Assembly: GCA_024509875.1 (NCBI GenBank)
Contig: JAMPIV010008530.1
Location: 124,001 to 188,000 of the forward strand
Reading direction: 5' to 3'
Length of the DNA stretch: 64,000 nt
Source of the DNA: Oreohelix idahoensis
Taxonomy: Eukaryota > Mollusca > Gastropoda > Stylommatophora > Oreohelicidae
A program made the translations under genes and the position numbers. Positions 11,901 to 24,225 of the stretch are shown here, in pieces (within the stretch, counting starts at the first letter, position 1; every line of letters starts with the position of its first letter). Below the pieces are notes generated by a model. The model worked only from the letters and a program-made list of their open reading frames with translations, had not been told where the DNA came from and searched no databases.

Positions 11901-14900
11901 ACAGGGGCCACTGTTTGTTACTTTCTACTTTGGTTGTCTCTTCAGAGACTACTGGACCTACACAGGGGCCACTGTTTGTTACTTTCTACTTTTGTTGTCT
12001 CTTCAGAGACTACTGGACCTACCTACACAGGGGCCACTGTTTGTTACTTTCTACTTTTGTTGTCTCTTCAGAGACTACTGGACCTACACAGGGGCCACTG
12101 TTTGTTACTTTCTACTTTTGTTGTCTCTTCAGAGACTACTGGACCTACACAGGGGCCACTGTTTGTTACTTTCTACTTTTGTTGTCTCTTCAGAGACTAC
12201 TGGACCTACCTACACAGGGGCCACTGTTTGTTACTTTCTACTTTTGTTGTCTCTTCAGAGACTACTGGACCTACCTACACAGGGGCCACTGTTTGTTACT
12301 TTCTACTTTTGTTGTCTCTTCAGAGACTACTGGACCTAATTACACAGGGGCCACTGTTTGTTACTTTCTACTTTTGTTGTCTCTTCAGAGACTACTGGAC
12401 CTACACAGGGGCCACTGTTTGTTACTTTCTACTTTTGTTGTCTCTTCAGAGACTACTGGACCTACACAGGGGCCACTGTTTGTTACTTTCTACTTTTGTT
12501 GTCTCTTCAGAGACTACTGGACCTACACAGGGGCCACTGTTTGTTACTTTCTACTTTTGTTGTCTCTTCAGAGACTACTGGACCTACCTACACAGGGGCC
12601 ACTGTTTGTTACTTTCTACTTTTGTTGTCTCTTCAGAGACTACTGGACCTACCTAGACAGGGGCCACTGTTTGTTACTTTCTACTTTTGTTGTCTCTTCA
12701 GAGACTACTGGACCTACCTAGACAGGGGCCACTGTTTGTTACTTTCTACTTTGGTTGTCTCTTCAGAGACTACTGGACCTACACAGGGGCCACTGTTTGT
12801 TACTTTCTACTTTTGTTGTCTCTTCAGAGACTACTGGACCTTCACAGGGGCCACTGTTTGTTACTTTCTACTTTGGTTGTCTCTTCAGAGACTACTGGAC
12901 CTACACAGGAGCCACTGTTTGTTACTTTCTACTTTTGTTGTCTCTTCAGAGACTACTGGACCTACACAGGGGCCACTGTTTGTTACTTTCTACTTTTGTT
13001 GTCTCTTCAGAGACTACTGGACCTACCTACACAGGGGCCACTGTTTGTTACTTTCTACTTTTGTTGTCTCTTCAGAGACTACTGGACCTACACAGGGGCC
13101 ACTGTTTGTTACTTTCTACTTTTGTTGTCTCTTCAGAGACTACTGGACCTACACAGGGCCACTGTTTGTTACTTTCTACTTTTGTTGTCTCTTCAGAGAC
13201 TACTGGACCTACCTAGACAGGGGCCACTGTTTGTTACTTTCTACTTTTGTTGTCTCTTCAGAGACTACTGGACCTACCTACACAGGGGCCACTGTTTGTT
13301 ACTTTCTACTTTTGTTGTCTCTTCAGAGACTACTGGACCTACCTAGACAGGGGCCACTGTTTGTTACTTTCTACTTTTGTTGTCTCTTCAGAGACTACTG
13401 GACCTACACAGGGGCCACTGTTTGTTACTTTCTACTTTTGTTGTCTCTTCAGAGACTACTGGACCTACCTACACAGGGGCCACTGTTTGTTACTTTCTAC
13501 TTTGGTTGTCTCTTCAGAGACTACTGGACCTACCTAGACAGGGGCCACTGTTTGTTACTTTCTACTTTGGTTGTCTCTTCAGAGACTACTGGACCTACAC
13601 AGGGGCCACTGTTTGTTACTTTCTACTTTTGTTGTCTCTTCAGAGACTACTGGACCTACCTACACAGGGGCCACTGTTTGTTACTTTCTACTTTGGTTGT
13701 CTCTTCAGAGACTACTGGACCTACCTAGACAGGGGCCACTGTTTGTCACTTTCTACTTTTGTTGTCTCTTCAGAGACTACTGGACCTACACAGGGGCCAC
13801 TGTTTGTTACTTTCTACTTTTGTTGTCTCTTCAGAGACTACTGGACCTACCTACACAGGGGCCACTGTTTGTTACTTTCTACTTTTGTTGTCTCTTCAGA
13901 GACTACTGGACCTACCTAGACAGGGGCCACTGTTTGTTACTTTCTACTTTTGTTGTCTCTTCAGAGACTACTGGACCTACCTAGACAGGGGCCACTGTTT
14001 GTTACTTTCTACTTTTGTTGTCTCTTCAGAGACTACTGGACCTACACAGGGGCCACTGTTTGTTACTTTCTACTTTTGTTGTCTCTTCAGAGACTACTGG
14101 ACCTACACAGGGGCCACTGTTTGTTACTTTCTACTTTGGTTGTCTCTTCAGAGACTACTGGACCTACACAGGGGCCACTGTTTGTTACTTTCTACTTTTG
14201 TTGTCTCTTCAGAGACTACTGGACCTACACAGGGGCCACTGTTTGTTACTTTCTACTTTCTTTGTCTCTTCAGAGACTACTGGACCTACACAGGGGCCAC
14301 TGTTTGTTACTTTCTACTTTTGTTGTCTCTTCAGAGACTACTGGACCTACACAGGGGCCACTGTTTGTTACTTTCTACTTTGGTTGTCTCTTCAGAGACT
14401 ACTGGACCTACACAGGGGCCACTGTTTGTTACTTTCTACTTTTGTTGTCTCTTCAGAGACTACTGGACCTACACAGGGGCCACTGTTTGTTACTTTCTAC
14501 TTTTGTTGTCTCTTCAGAGACTACTGGACCTACACAGGGGCCACTGTTTGTTACTTTCTACTTTTGTTGTCTCTTCAGAGACTACTGGACCTACACAGGG
14601 GCCACTGTTTGTCACTTTCTACTTTGGTTGTCTCTTCAGAGACTACTGGACCTACACAGGGGCCACTGTTTGTTACTTTCTACTTTTGTTGTCTCTTCAG
14701 AGACTACTGGACCTACACAGGGGCCACTGTTTGTTACTTTCTACTTTTGTTGTCTCTTCAGAGACTACTGGACCTACACAGGGGCCACTGTTTGTCACTT
14801 TCTACTTTGGTTGTCTCTTCAGAGACTACTGGACCTACACAGGGGCCACTGTTTGTTACTTTCTACTTTTGTTGTCTCTTCAGAGACTACTGGACCTACA

Positions 14901-16147
14901 CAGGGGCCACTGTTTGTTACTTTCTACTTTTGTTGTCTCTTCAGAGACTACTGGACCTACACAGGGGCCACTGTTTGTTACTTTCTACTTTGGTTGTCTC
15001 TTCAGAGACTACTGGACCTACCTAGACAGGGGCCACTGTTTGTTACTTTCTACTTTTGTTGTCTCTTCAGAGACTACTGGACCTAGACAGGGGCCACTGT
15101 TTGTTACTTTCTACTTTGGTTGTCTCTTCAGAGACTACTGGACCTACACAGGGGCCACTGTTTGTCACTTTCTACTTTGGTTGTCTCTTCAGAGACTACT
15201 GGACCTAGACAGGGGCCACTGTTTGTTACTTTCTACTTTTGTTGTCTCTTCAGAGACTACTGGACCTAGACAGGGGCCACTGTTTGTTACTTTCTACTTT
15301 TGTTGTCTCTTCAGAGACTACTGGACCTACACAGGGGCCACTGTTTGTTACTTTCTACTTTGGTTGTCTCTTCAGAGACTACTGGACCTACCTACACAGG
15401 GGCCACTGTTTGTTACTTTCTACTTTGGTTGTCTCTTCAGAGACTACTGGACCTACCTACACAGGGGCCACTGTTTGTCACTTTCTACTTTTGTTGTCTC
15501 TTCAGAGACTACTGGACCTACCTACACAGGGGCCACTGTTTGTCACTTTCTACTTTGGTTGTCTCTTCAGAGACTACTGGACCTACACAGGGGCCACTGT
15601 TTGTCACTTTCTACTTTGGTTGTCTCTTCAGAGACTACTGGACCTACACAGGGGCCACTGTTTGTCACTTTCTACTTTGGTTGTCTCTTCAGACACTACT
15701 GGACCTACCTACACAGGGGCCACTGTTTGTTACTTTCTACTTTGGTTGTCTCTTCAGAGACTACTGGACCTAGACAGGGGCCACTGTTTGTCACTTTCTA
15801 CTTTGGTTGTCTCTTCAGAGACTACTGGACCTAGACAGAGGCCACTGTTTGTCACTTTCTACTTTTGTTGTCTCTTCAGAGACTACTGGACCTACCTACA
15901 CAGGGGCCACTGTTTGTTACTTTCTACTTTGGTTGTCTCTTCAGACACTACTGGACCTACCTACACAGGGGCCACTGTTTGTTACTTTCTACTTTGGTTG
16001 TCTCTTCAGAGACTACTGGACCTACCTACACAGGGCCACTGTTTGTCACTTTCTACTTTGGTTGTCTCTTCAGAGACTACTGGACCTACCTACACAGGGC
16101 CACTGTTTGTCACTTTCTACTTTGGTTGTCTCTTCAGAGACTACTGG

Positions 16148-17840
16148 ACCTAGACAGGGGCCACTGTTTGTCACTTTCTACTTTGGTTGTCTCTTCAGAG
16201 ACTACTGGACCTAGGCAGAGGCCACTGTTTGTCACTTTCTACTTTTGTTGTCTCTTCAGAGACTACTGGACCTACCTACACAGGGCCACTGTTTGTCACT
16301 TTCTACTTTGGTTGTCTCTTCAGAGACTACTGGACCTACCTACACAGGGCCACTGTTTGTCACTTTCTACTTTGGTTGTCTCTTCAGAGACTACTGGACC
16401 TACCTACACAGGGCCACTGTTTGTCACTTTCTACTTTGGTTGTCTCTTCAGAGACTACTGGACCTAGACAGGGGCCACTGTTTGTCACTTTCTACTTTGG
16501 TTGTCTCTTCAGAGACTACTGGACCTACCTACACAGGGGCCACTGTTTGTCACTTTCTACTTTGGTTGTCTCTTCAGAGACTACTGGACCTAGACAGGGG
16601 CCACTGTTTGTCACTTTCTACTTTGGTTGTCTCTTCAGAGACTACTGGACCTAGACAGAGGCCACTGTTTGTCACTTTCTACTTTTGTTGTCTCTTCAGA
16701 GACTACTGGACCTACCTACACAGGGCCACTGTTTGTCACTTTCTACTTTGGTTGTCTCTTCAGAGACTACTGGACCTAGACAGGGGCCACTGTTTGTCAC
16801 TTTCTACTTTGGTTGTCTCTTCAGAGACTACTGGACCTAGACAGGGCCACTGTTTGTCACTTTCTACTTTGGTTGTCTCTTCAGAGACTACTGGACCTAC
16901 CTACACAGGGGCCACTGTTTGTTACTTTCTACTTTGGTTGTCTCTTCAGAGACTACTGGACCTACCTACACAGGGGCCACTGTTTGTCACTTTCTACTTT
17001 GGTTGTCTCTTCAGAGACTACTGGACCTACCTACACAGGGCCACTGTTTGTCACTTTCTACTTTGGTTGTCTCTTCAGAGACTACTGGACCTACCTACAC
17101 AGGGCCACTGTTTGTCACTTTCTACTTTGGTTGTCTCTTCAGAGACTACTGGACCTAGACAGGGGCCACTGTTTGTCACTTTCTACTTTGGTTGTCTCTT
17201 CAGAGACTACTGGACCTAGACAGAGGCCACTGTTTGTCACTTTCTACTTTTGTTGTCTCTTCAGAGACTACTGGACCTACCTACACAGGGCCACTGTTTG
17301 TCACTTTCTACTTTGGTTGTCTCTTCAGAGATTACTGGACCTACCTACACAGGGCCACTGTTTGTCACTTTCTACTTTGGTTGTCTCTTCAGAGACTACT
17401 GGACCTACCTACACAGGGCCACTGTTTGTCACTTTCTACTTTGGTTGTCTCTTCAGAGACTACTGGACCTAGACAGGGGCCACTGTTTGTCACTTTCTAC
17501 TTTGGTTGTCTCTTCAGAGACTACTGGACCTAGACAGAGGCCACTGTTTGTCACTTTCTACTTTTGTTGTCTCTTCAGAGACTACTGGACCTACCTACAC
17601 AGGGCCACTGTTTGTCACTTTCTACTTTGGTTGTCTCTTCAGAGACTACTGGACCTAGACAGGGGCCACTGTTTGTCACTTTCTACTTTTGTTGTCTCTT
17701 CAGAGACTACTGGACCTACCTACACAGGGCCACTGTTTGTCACTTTCTACTTTGGTTGTTTCTTCAGAGACTACTGGACCTAGACAGAGGCCACTGTTTG
17801 TCACTTTCTACTTTTGTTGTCTCTTCAGAGACTACTGGAC
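16148..17840 (+). repeat. Five-unit (~314 bp) higher-order block in the satellite
   Basis: The order CCTAGACAGGGG, CCTAGACAGAGG (the only unit with TTTTG here), then three CCTACCTACACAGGGCC units recurs with a period of about 314 bp. Examples are 16,148 to 16,462 and 17,153 to 17,467, with shortened versions between. 61+61+3x64 gives 314, matching the observed spacing. Confidence 0.7.
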
Positions 17841-19590
17841 CTACCTACACAGTGCCACTGTTTGTCACTTTCTACTTTGGTTGTCTCTTCAGAGACTACT
17901 GGACCTACACAGGGGCCACTGTTTGTCACTTTCTACTTTGGTTGTCTCTTCAGAGACTACTGGACCTACACAGGGGCCACTGTTTGTCACTTTCTACTTT
18001 GGTTGTCTCTTCAGAGACTACTGGACCTACACAGGGGCCACTGTTTGTCACTTTCTACTTTGTTTGTCTCTTCAGAGACTACTGGACCTACACAGGGGCC
18101 ACTGTTTGTCACTTTCTACTTTGGTTGTCTGTTCAGAGACTACTGGACCTACCTAGACAGGGGCCACTGTTTGTCACTTTCTACTTTGGTTGTCTCTTCA
18201 GAGACTACTGGACCTACACAGGGGCCACTGTTTGTCACTTTCTACTTTGGTTGTCTCTTCAGAGACTACTGGACCTACACAGGGCCACTGTTTGTTACTT
18301 TCTACTTTGGTTGTCTCTTCAGAGACTACTGGACCTACACAGGGGCCACTGTTTGTTACTTTCTACTTTGGTTGTCTCTTCAGAGACTACTGGACCTACA
18401 CAGGGGCCACTGTTTGTTACTTTCTACTTTGGTTGTCTCTTCAGAGACTACTGGACCTACACAGGGGCCACTGTTTGTCACTTTCTACTTTGGTTGTCTC
18501 TTCAGAGACTACTGGACCTACACAGGGGCCACTGTTTGTTACTTTCTACTTTTGTTGTCTCTTCAGAGACTACTGGACCTACACAGGGGCCACTGTTTGT
18601 TACTTTCTACTTTGGTTGTCTCTTCAGAGACTACTGGACCTACACAGGGGCCACTGTTTGTTACTTTCTACTTTGGTTGTCTCTTCAGAGACTACTGGAC
18701 CTACACAGGGGCCACTGTTTGTTACTTTCTACTTTGGTTGTCTCTTCAGAGACTACTGGACCTACACAGGGCCCACTGTTTGTCACTTTCTACTTTGGTT
18801 GTCTCTTCAGAGACTACTGGACCTACACAGGGGCCACTGTTTGTCACTTTCTACTTTGGTTGTCTCTTCAGAGACTACTGGACCTACACAGGGCCACTGT
18901 TTGTTACTTTCTACTTTGGTTGTCTCTTCAGAGACTACTGGACCTAGACAGGGCCACTGTTTGTTACTTTCTACTTTGGTTGTCTCTTCAGAGACTACTG
19001 GACCTACACAGGGGCCACTGTTTGTCACTTTCTACTTTGGTTGTCTCTTCAGAGACTACTGGACCTACACAGGGGCCACTGTTTGTTACTTTCTACTTTG
19101 GTTGTCTCTTCAGAGACTACTGGACCTACACAGGGCCACTGTTTGTTACTTTCTACTTTGGTTGTCTCTTCAGAGACTACTGGACCTACACAGGGCCACT
19201 GTTTGTTACTTTCTACTTTGGTTGTCTCTTCAGAGACTACTGGACCTACACAGGGGCCACTGTTTGTTACTTTCTACTTTGGTTGTCTCTTCAGAGACTA
19301 CTGGACCTACACAGGGGCCACTGTTTGTCACTTTCTACTTTGGTTGTCTCTTCAGAGACTACTGGACCTACACAGGGGCCACTGTTTGTCACTTTCTACT
19401 TTGGTTGTCTCTACTACTGGACCTACACAGGGGCCACTGTTTGTCACTTTCTACTTTGGTTGTCTCTTCAGAGACTACTGGACCTACACAGGGGCCACTG
19501 TTTGTCACTTTCTACTTTGGTTGTCTCTTCAGAGACTACTGGACCTACACAGGGGCCACTGTTTGTCACTTTCTACTTTGGTTGTCTCTT

Positions 19591-21284
19591 TGGGTTAAAA
19601 CAGATGGGTTATCAACATTATTGATCAATGGGCTTGTGACGATACGGTTGTGCGATCTCACGTCCACTCCGTCAGTATCAATTTTTTCTTCATTTTTCTC
19701 TTCCTCTCACTCATGGCTCTTATGTGGCATAATTTTTGGCCCTTTCATTCATTATTATGTGGCACATTTTATGCACCATTTTTTCCTCTCTCTGCTGAAT
19801 CTAGTAGGGTGAAGTCTGTAACACTCTACTCCCCTGCGGACGTATCTGCTTTACACGCAGAACTGTTTACGTTCCGCAAGGTACATGCGATAATACCAGG
19901 TAATTATACTCGTTACACGCTTATTTATTCTCTCAGTCTGACCACCTTTGGAAACGTGTCGGTCCAACATTTGACACAAGTGAAAAGCTGCTGACCGTGT
20001 TGACACAGGCTTCTATTGGGTGTACGATGAAAGAAGACAACATTGTTTGACCAGACATCTTTCTGACGGAGGCACGCAGATAAAGGCGATAATTGGATTA
20101 CCTGTCAGGGTAGACATATTGGCGGAAGACATTACACCTGGAAAACATGGTCACAATATTGTGGGAGGCAGATAGGTGCAGCCGGAACAATATTACGTCC
20201 TATTATAAAGAAGTCACGTGAATATTAAAATTAATATTTTAAACACGCGAGGGGATATTTAAAACTTTCCCACCAAAACAGTACTGGAGAGATTTTATTG
20301 GTTTGGTTTGAGATGCCGGAATATACAATGAATTCTATTGGAACATTAGGCGGAAAACCATCTGTTATTGAACTGAGAATGAGAGATATAATCTAGTGAA
20401 CTCAGAACAGACATCTTCGCAACTTTATACGAGCAACTCCCAACAGCCAGGAAGAGAAGGATCGGACCTAGAATTCCTATATCAAAAGTGACAGATCGAC
20501 AATATTTTGGCAACTCTGAAACCCTAAAAGTAAACCCGCATATTTAAATACACAGATTGTAAAACTTCAGGACCAGGACTTTATAAATACAAGACTGAAA
20601 ACCTAAGAATTGGATCATCAGTCATAAGAGAAATAATATCCCAGACCAATTGTATCGCAGAACACCCATCGAAGAAGAATTACTAGTTTCCCAGGCCATG
20701 TAATTCATAGAACACCATCATAAGAGGAATTTCTCAGACGAAATTGATTCGAGAGCATATGCACCGAAATTGCCCGTGTCAATCTGAAAATCTGCGAAAG
20801 GAGATTGTGTATTCCCAAAAATTTGGGTTCGTGGTTACAAGCCATCAGACGATTTGTGGTGCTAATGCCGCTAGTGTGAGAGAAAAGCATCCACCATAAA
20901 CGCCTACAGTTTAAGAGAATGTAAAGGCTTTCGTCATCATAGAATTGATGAACCACAGCTGCAGTACTCACTCATACAAGCTAAGTGCTAACTAAAAGGC
21001 ACAAGCAAACATGACATTTCAGTTAAACTTTAAGTATAGAGTTAAATTTCCACCTTCATCTCAATGACGAGAATTTTATATCCATCAAAATTCCACTAAT
21101 CTTTTCCTATTTATTTTAACCTGTTAAAGACTGTTTCGCTATTAAATTTGTTAAACGTTGTTTTAAACTAAACAATAATAGTTGATTCAGTTATATGTAT
21201 GAAAGCAAACGTACGAGCCAGAATATTTAATCTATATATAAATACTTAGACATATATTTACACTAAACAGAGCTATACCTTATC
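19591..21284. other. Non-coding spacer after the satellite
   Basis: No convincing gene or known repeat was seen. Short frames (such as 19,650-19,994) have no recognisable domain. A weak local duplication around 20,660-20,760 is too degenerate to annotate. Confidence 0.5.
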
Positions 21285-21611
21285 TCCTACCGTGAGGTGT
21301 ACAGGTTTAGAAGAGAGAGTGCCAGACTATCATATCGGCTGTCTTCTTCCTGGCCTGGTTCCATTCTAGTTCTTGGTCCTTCAAAGATTGTCTAATGTTG
21401 TCCTCCCAGCGGACTCTGGGTCGTCCTGGGGGTCTCGATCCCTGGCTCTTTGTTTCCCATGCTTGTTGTGTAGCCGATCTTCTCCCATTCTGCAGACATG
21501 GCCAAACCATCTTAGTTGGGACTGTTCTACTTGGGTCTGCAGGGGGTAGGATTTTAGGCCTTGATGTATCGTCTGCTTGTGGACCATGTCTCTTCTTGTT
21601 ACTTCAACCAC
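21285..21611 (-). mobile_element. LINE family B, 3' portion, left of the Gypsy-1 insertion
   Basis: The minus strand encodes the C-terminus of a family B RT, with QLRWFGHVCRMGEDRL and the GRPRVRWEDNIRQSLKD tail, matching 41,757-42,110 and 38,783-39,000. It is cut at 21,611 by Gypsy-1. The same LINE resumes at 30,685, after the duplicated ACCAC. Confidence 0.85.
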
Positions 21612-24033
21612 TGTCGTGAATTATTCTAATCCCCATATATAAATTAAAACGTAAATGCAAAGCCTAACAAATAAATTTAATAAAAGGAAAGAAGGATGGT
21701 AAAGAACAGTGCTGTCACAATGACTGTACTCGAAATCCCCCTTGTTTTCTACTTCGTCTGCAAATTGTAACGCTTTCACGTTGATAGTAAAAGCCTACTG
21801 TATTATTACCCGCTTTCTTCAATGAAACGTGTACTGTATTTCTTGGAAAAACCTTGAGATACGCAAGCTGATCAATGACCTAAATTTAATATTTCATTCA
21901 TTCCATTTTATACACGGCGTAACTAAAAGACAGATGGACTAAAGGATAGAGAGAAGGGAGAGGCAGAAAGCAGGGACACCTGCAACACTAAACACGCGTC
22001 GCGCGATACACAATTGCTGCCATCACACGTGTAAGGCCACATGCACTAACTTTATTTCAAATCGACAGTGATAAAATTCACTACCCATACCAGAGTTAGG
22101 TTTTAAAATCCTGAAAAACGCTTATTGGGAATTATGACATTATACCGGTTTACGTTTGAAAACATGACAGTACCCAGACACCCTCAAGTTTGGAAGTGAG
22201 AAGGTAGTAACAGCACGACTATCCTAGAAGAAAATGCATATTGGCTCCATTAAATTCGTATATTTGGGTTCCTTAGGGTTTGCTGACAAAGAATATGTAA
22301 AACGTTAAGCAAATAGTCTAGGAATTACCAAGTTATGGCCAAAATAAAATAGTGGGGGTGCCTGACAGCATGAAATCATTTCTGCTCATAAAATTATTTT
22401 ATAACGTGTTTGAAGAAACATTACGTTACGGAAATAGCCTACCAAGTTAACTCCTATTTGATTGGAGCGCAACAAATGAAAGACTAAACACGATTGGTCG
22501 GACTATAAATACTATCTTGTGTTGTCAGGGGAAACGTGAGAAAGGGGTATTTTTTGAAAAGATGTGTAGACATGGTTTGATTGGGTAGAGCTGCGAATAT
22601 ACTCAATTCAGAGCGTCTGTTCATTGCCACATCTTGTAATAAACCTACTAAGAAGCAGTGCGTTGAGCACCAGTGTATATTTTTTATAAAATAAAGCCTG
22701 GGACATCGGCAGATCGGAGTTGTGCTATATTCATTGCCAGTCAACGAAACTGTTTATTATTATTTCCATGAATTGTGGTAAGCTTGAAATATTCAATATT
22801 TTAAAATGAAAATTGAATGTAAATTGATAAATTATGTCTGTATATATGTGTGGTTCAGTAGCGAACATGTTGTAAAGCCTATAGTGCTCCAGCCTGAACA
22901 GAAGGTGTCGGAGGAAAGTAAAACTGCATGGAATGGCCAAACAGTACACTGACACCTAGATTATTAACTAGAAAGAAATAATGCTGGAATTGCAGAGGCG
23001 TAGTAACCATTAGGGAGGGAAATACTGGTATAAAGTATTTCAGATGAAGCTGACAGTTGGCCTAACGCTCTGAACTCAATGTTTGTGATGTATTGTGCTC
23101 AGTGTAGAAATGGAGTATAAATTAGTTCTGACGTAGAAGGTACAACCTTCTTGTTTCAGGGACCGTGGTCTTAAAGTTATTGAGCAGCACCTGGTCAGAG
23201 CTTTGCTGAAGCCAGAGGTGGACAGCATACTCCTTGGTCCATATAGCAACCAGTGGGGTGGCTCCAGAACTCATTAAAGTAATCGAGCAGAGGAGTCTTT
23301 TACTGCAGTCATCACGCAAGATAAGAGAGTGTGGCCATGGAGCTCAACATTATGTACCCCCATCTTAAAATGACATTGTAAACTAAAATTAAGAGGGGAA
23401 TTTAATTGTTTTAATACCAGGAACTGAGAACATCTCCAATACTAGTTCCAATAGAAACAAACTATTGAAGTCATGATGACAAATACCAACAGAGCTTGAA
23501 CAAAACAAAACCAGTATTACCTCATATTACCACTACACAACTGACACACATAGGATACCATTAATAATATATGTCACTACAAGAATCATATTAATAAATT
23601 CTGTACATATAACTTGTAATTAAAATTGATTGTGATTCCTGGTTCCCTTTGTATTTGAATCAGGACACATATACATTCATGACAGCACTGAATACATATT
23701 GTTATTTGAAAAGTTATCAGTGACTCCTTTAAGATATCCTCTTAGAGTGTTATATGTATGTGAGTGTCACAGTGTTGTCAAGTGTGGTGGAATAAATTAA
23801 ATTGTTTATCTGTCTGTTGTTGTTATGACTTACACTTCATCATACACATACCCTAGACATATAACGTAGTCATCACACTATTCCAGAATAATTCTGACTG
23901 AGGTATACATATGTGGCAGTAAGTAAGGTTATCTATAATACACTACTCTTATTAGATATAGATACCTTCACAGCTGATCTCAGTCAGTACACTAAGTCCC
24001 CTATAAATATTTATAACATCCCACTTTACCACA
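21612..24033 (+). repeat. Gypsy-1 5' LTR
   Basis: A 2,422-bp LTR running from TGTCGTGAATT to TTTACCACA, nearly identical to 28,264-30,684. It is unusually long for a Gypsy LTR. Short frames inside it recur in the 3' LTR only because the LTR is duplicated. Confidence 0.93.
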
Positions 24034-24056
24034 TATATTGGGGTCTCGCCCTCGGG
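24034..24056 (+). promoter_or_regulatory. Candidate primer-binding site of Gypsy-1
   Basis: Directly after the 5' LTR the sequence reads TATATTGGGGTCTCGCCC. Gypsy-2 has TAAATTGGGGTCTTGTCC at the same place. The shared TTGGGGTCT, starting a few bases after the LTR, is the expected place for a tRNA primer site. The tRNA was not identified. Confidence 0.45.
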
Positions 24057-24225
24057 ATTTTGAATCTTTCCCTATTACAAATATTGGGGGTAACTCACTT
24101 CAGGGAATAATAAGAATTAAAAGGTAACCCTGGGTGAAAATAAATAAGGTTGAGCTCACAGTGCCTGTGTTGTCTTGAGTTAATTAGTCATAGATAAAAT
24201 TGTTTAGACATTTATCTGTTAGACA

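Larger units (their letters stand above)
4292..19590 (+). repeat. 61-bp satellite, ~15.3 kb, roughly 245 units
   Basis: The base unit is 61 bp and contains the dyad GTCTCTTCAGAGAC. Three positions define subtypes: GTCAC or GTTAC after CTGTTT, TTTTG or TTTGG before TTGTC, and the linker. The linker may be CCTACACAGGGG (61 bp), CCTACCTACACAGGGG or CCTACCTAGACAGGGG (65 bp), CCTACCTACACAGGGCC (64 bp) or CCTAGACAGGGG (61 bp). The first units after 4,430 look identical for about 14 copies. The middle is mainly the GTTAC type and the right end mainly GTCAC with TTTGG. Because 61 is not a multiple of three and the basic unit lacks TAA, TAG and TGA on the plus strand, reading frames of up to 1,824 codons arise; these are not genes. 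Confidence 0.95.

Noticed and set aside
6865..12339. 1,824-codon and other very long ORFs across the satellite
   Set aside because: They are frame walks through stop-free 61-bp repeats. The translated 61-residue period has no domain character, and the three frames are equally open.
4292..19590. CRISPR-like array of short direct repeats
   Set aside because: There are no unique spacers; units are contiguous near-identical 61-bp monomers in a eukaryotic context without cas genes.
23122..23319. 65-codon ORF repeated at 29,773-29,970
   Set aside because: It recurs only because both copies lie in the two LTRs of Gypsy-1. No domain is recognised.
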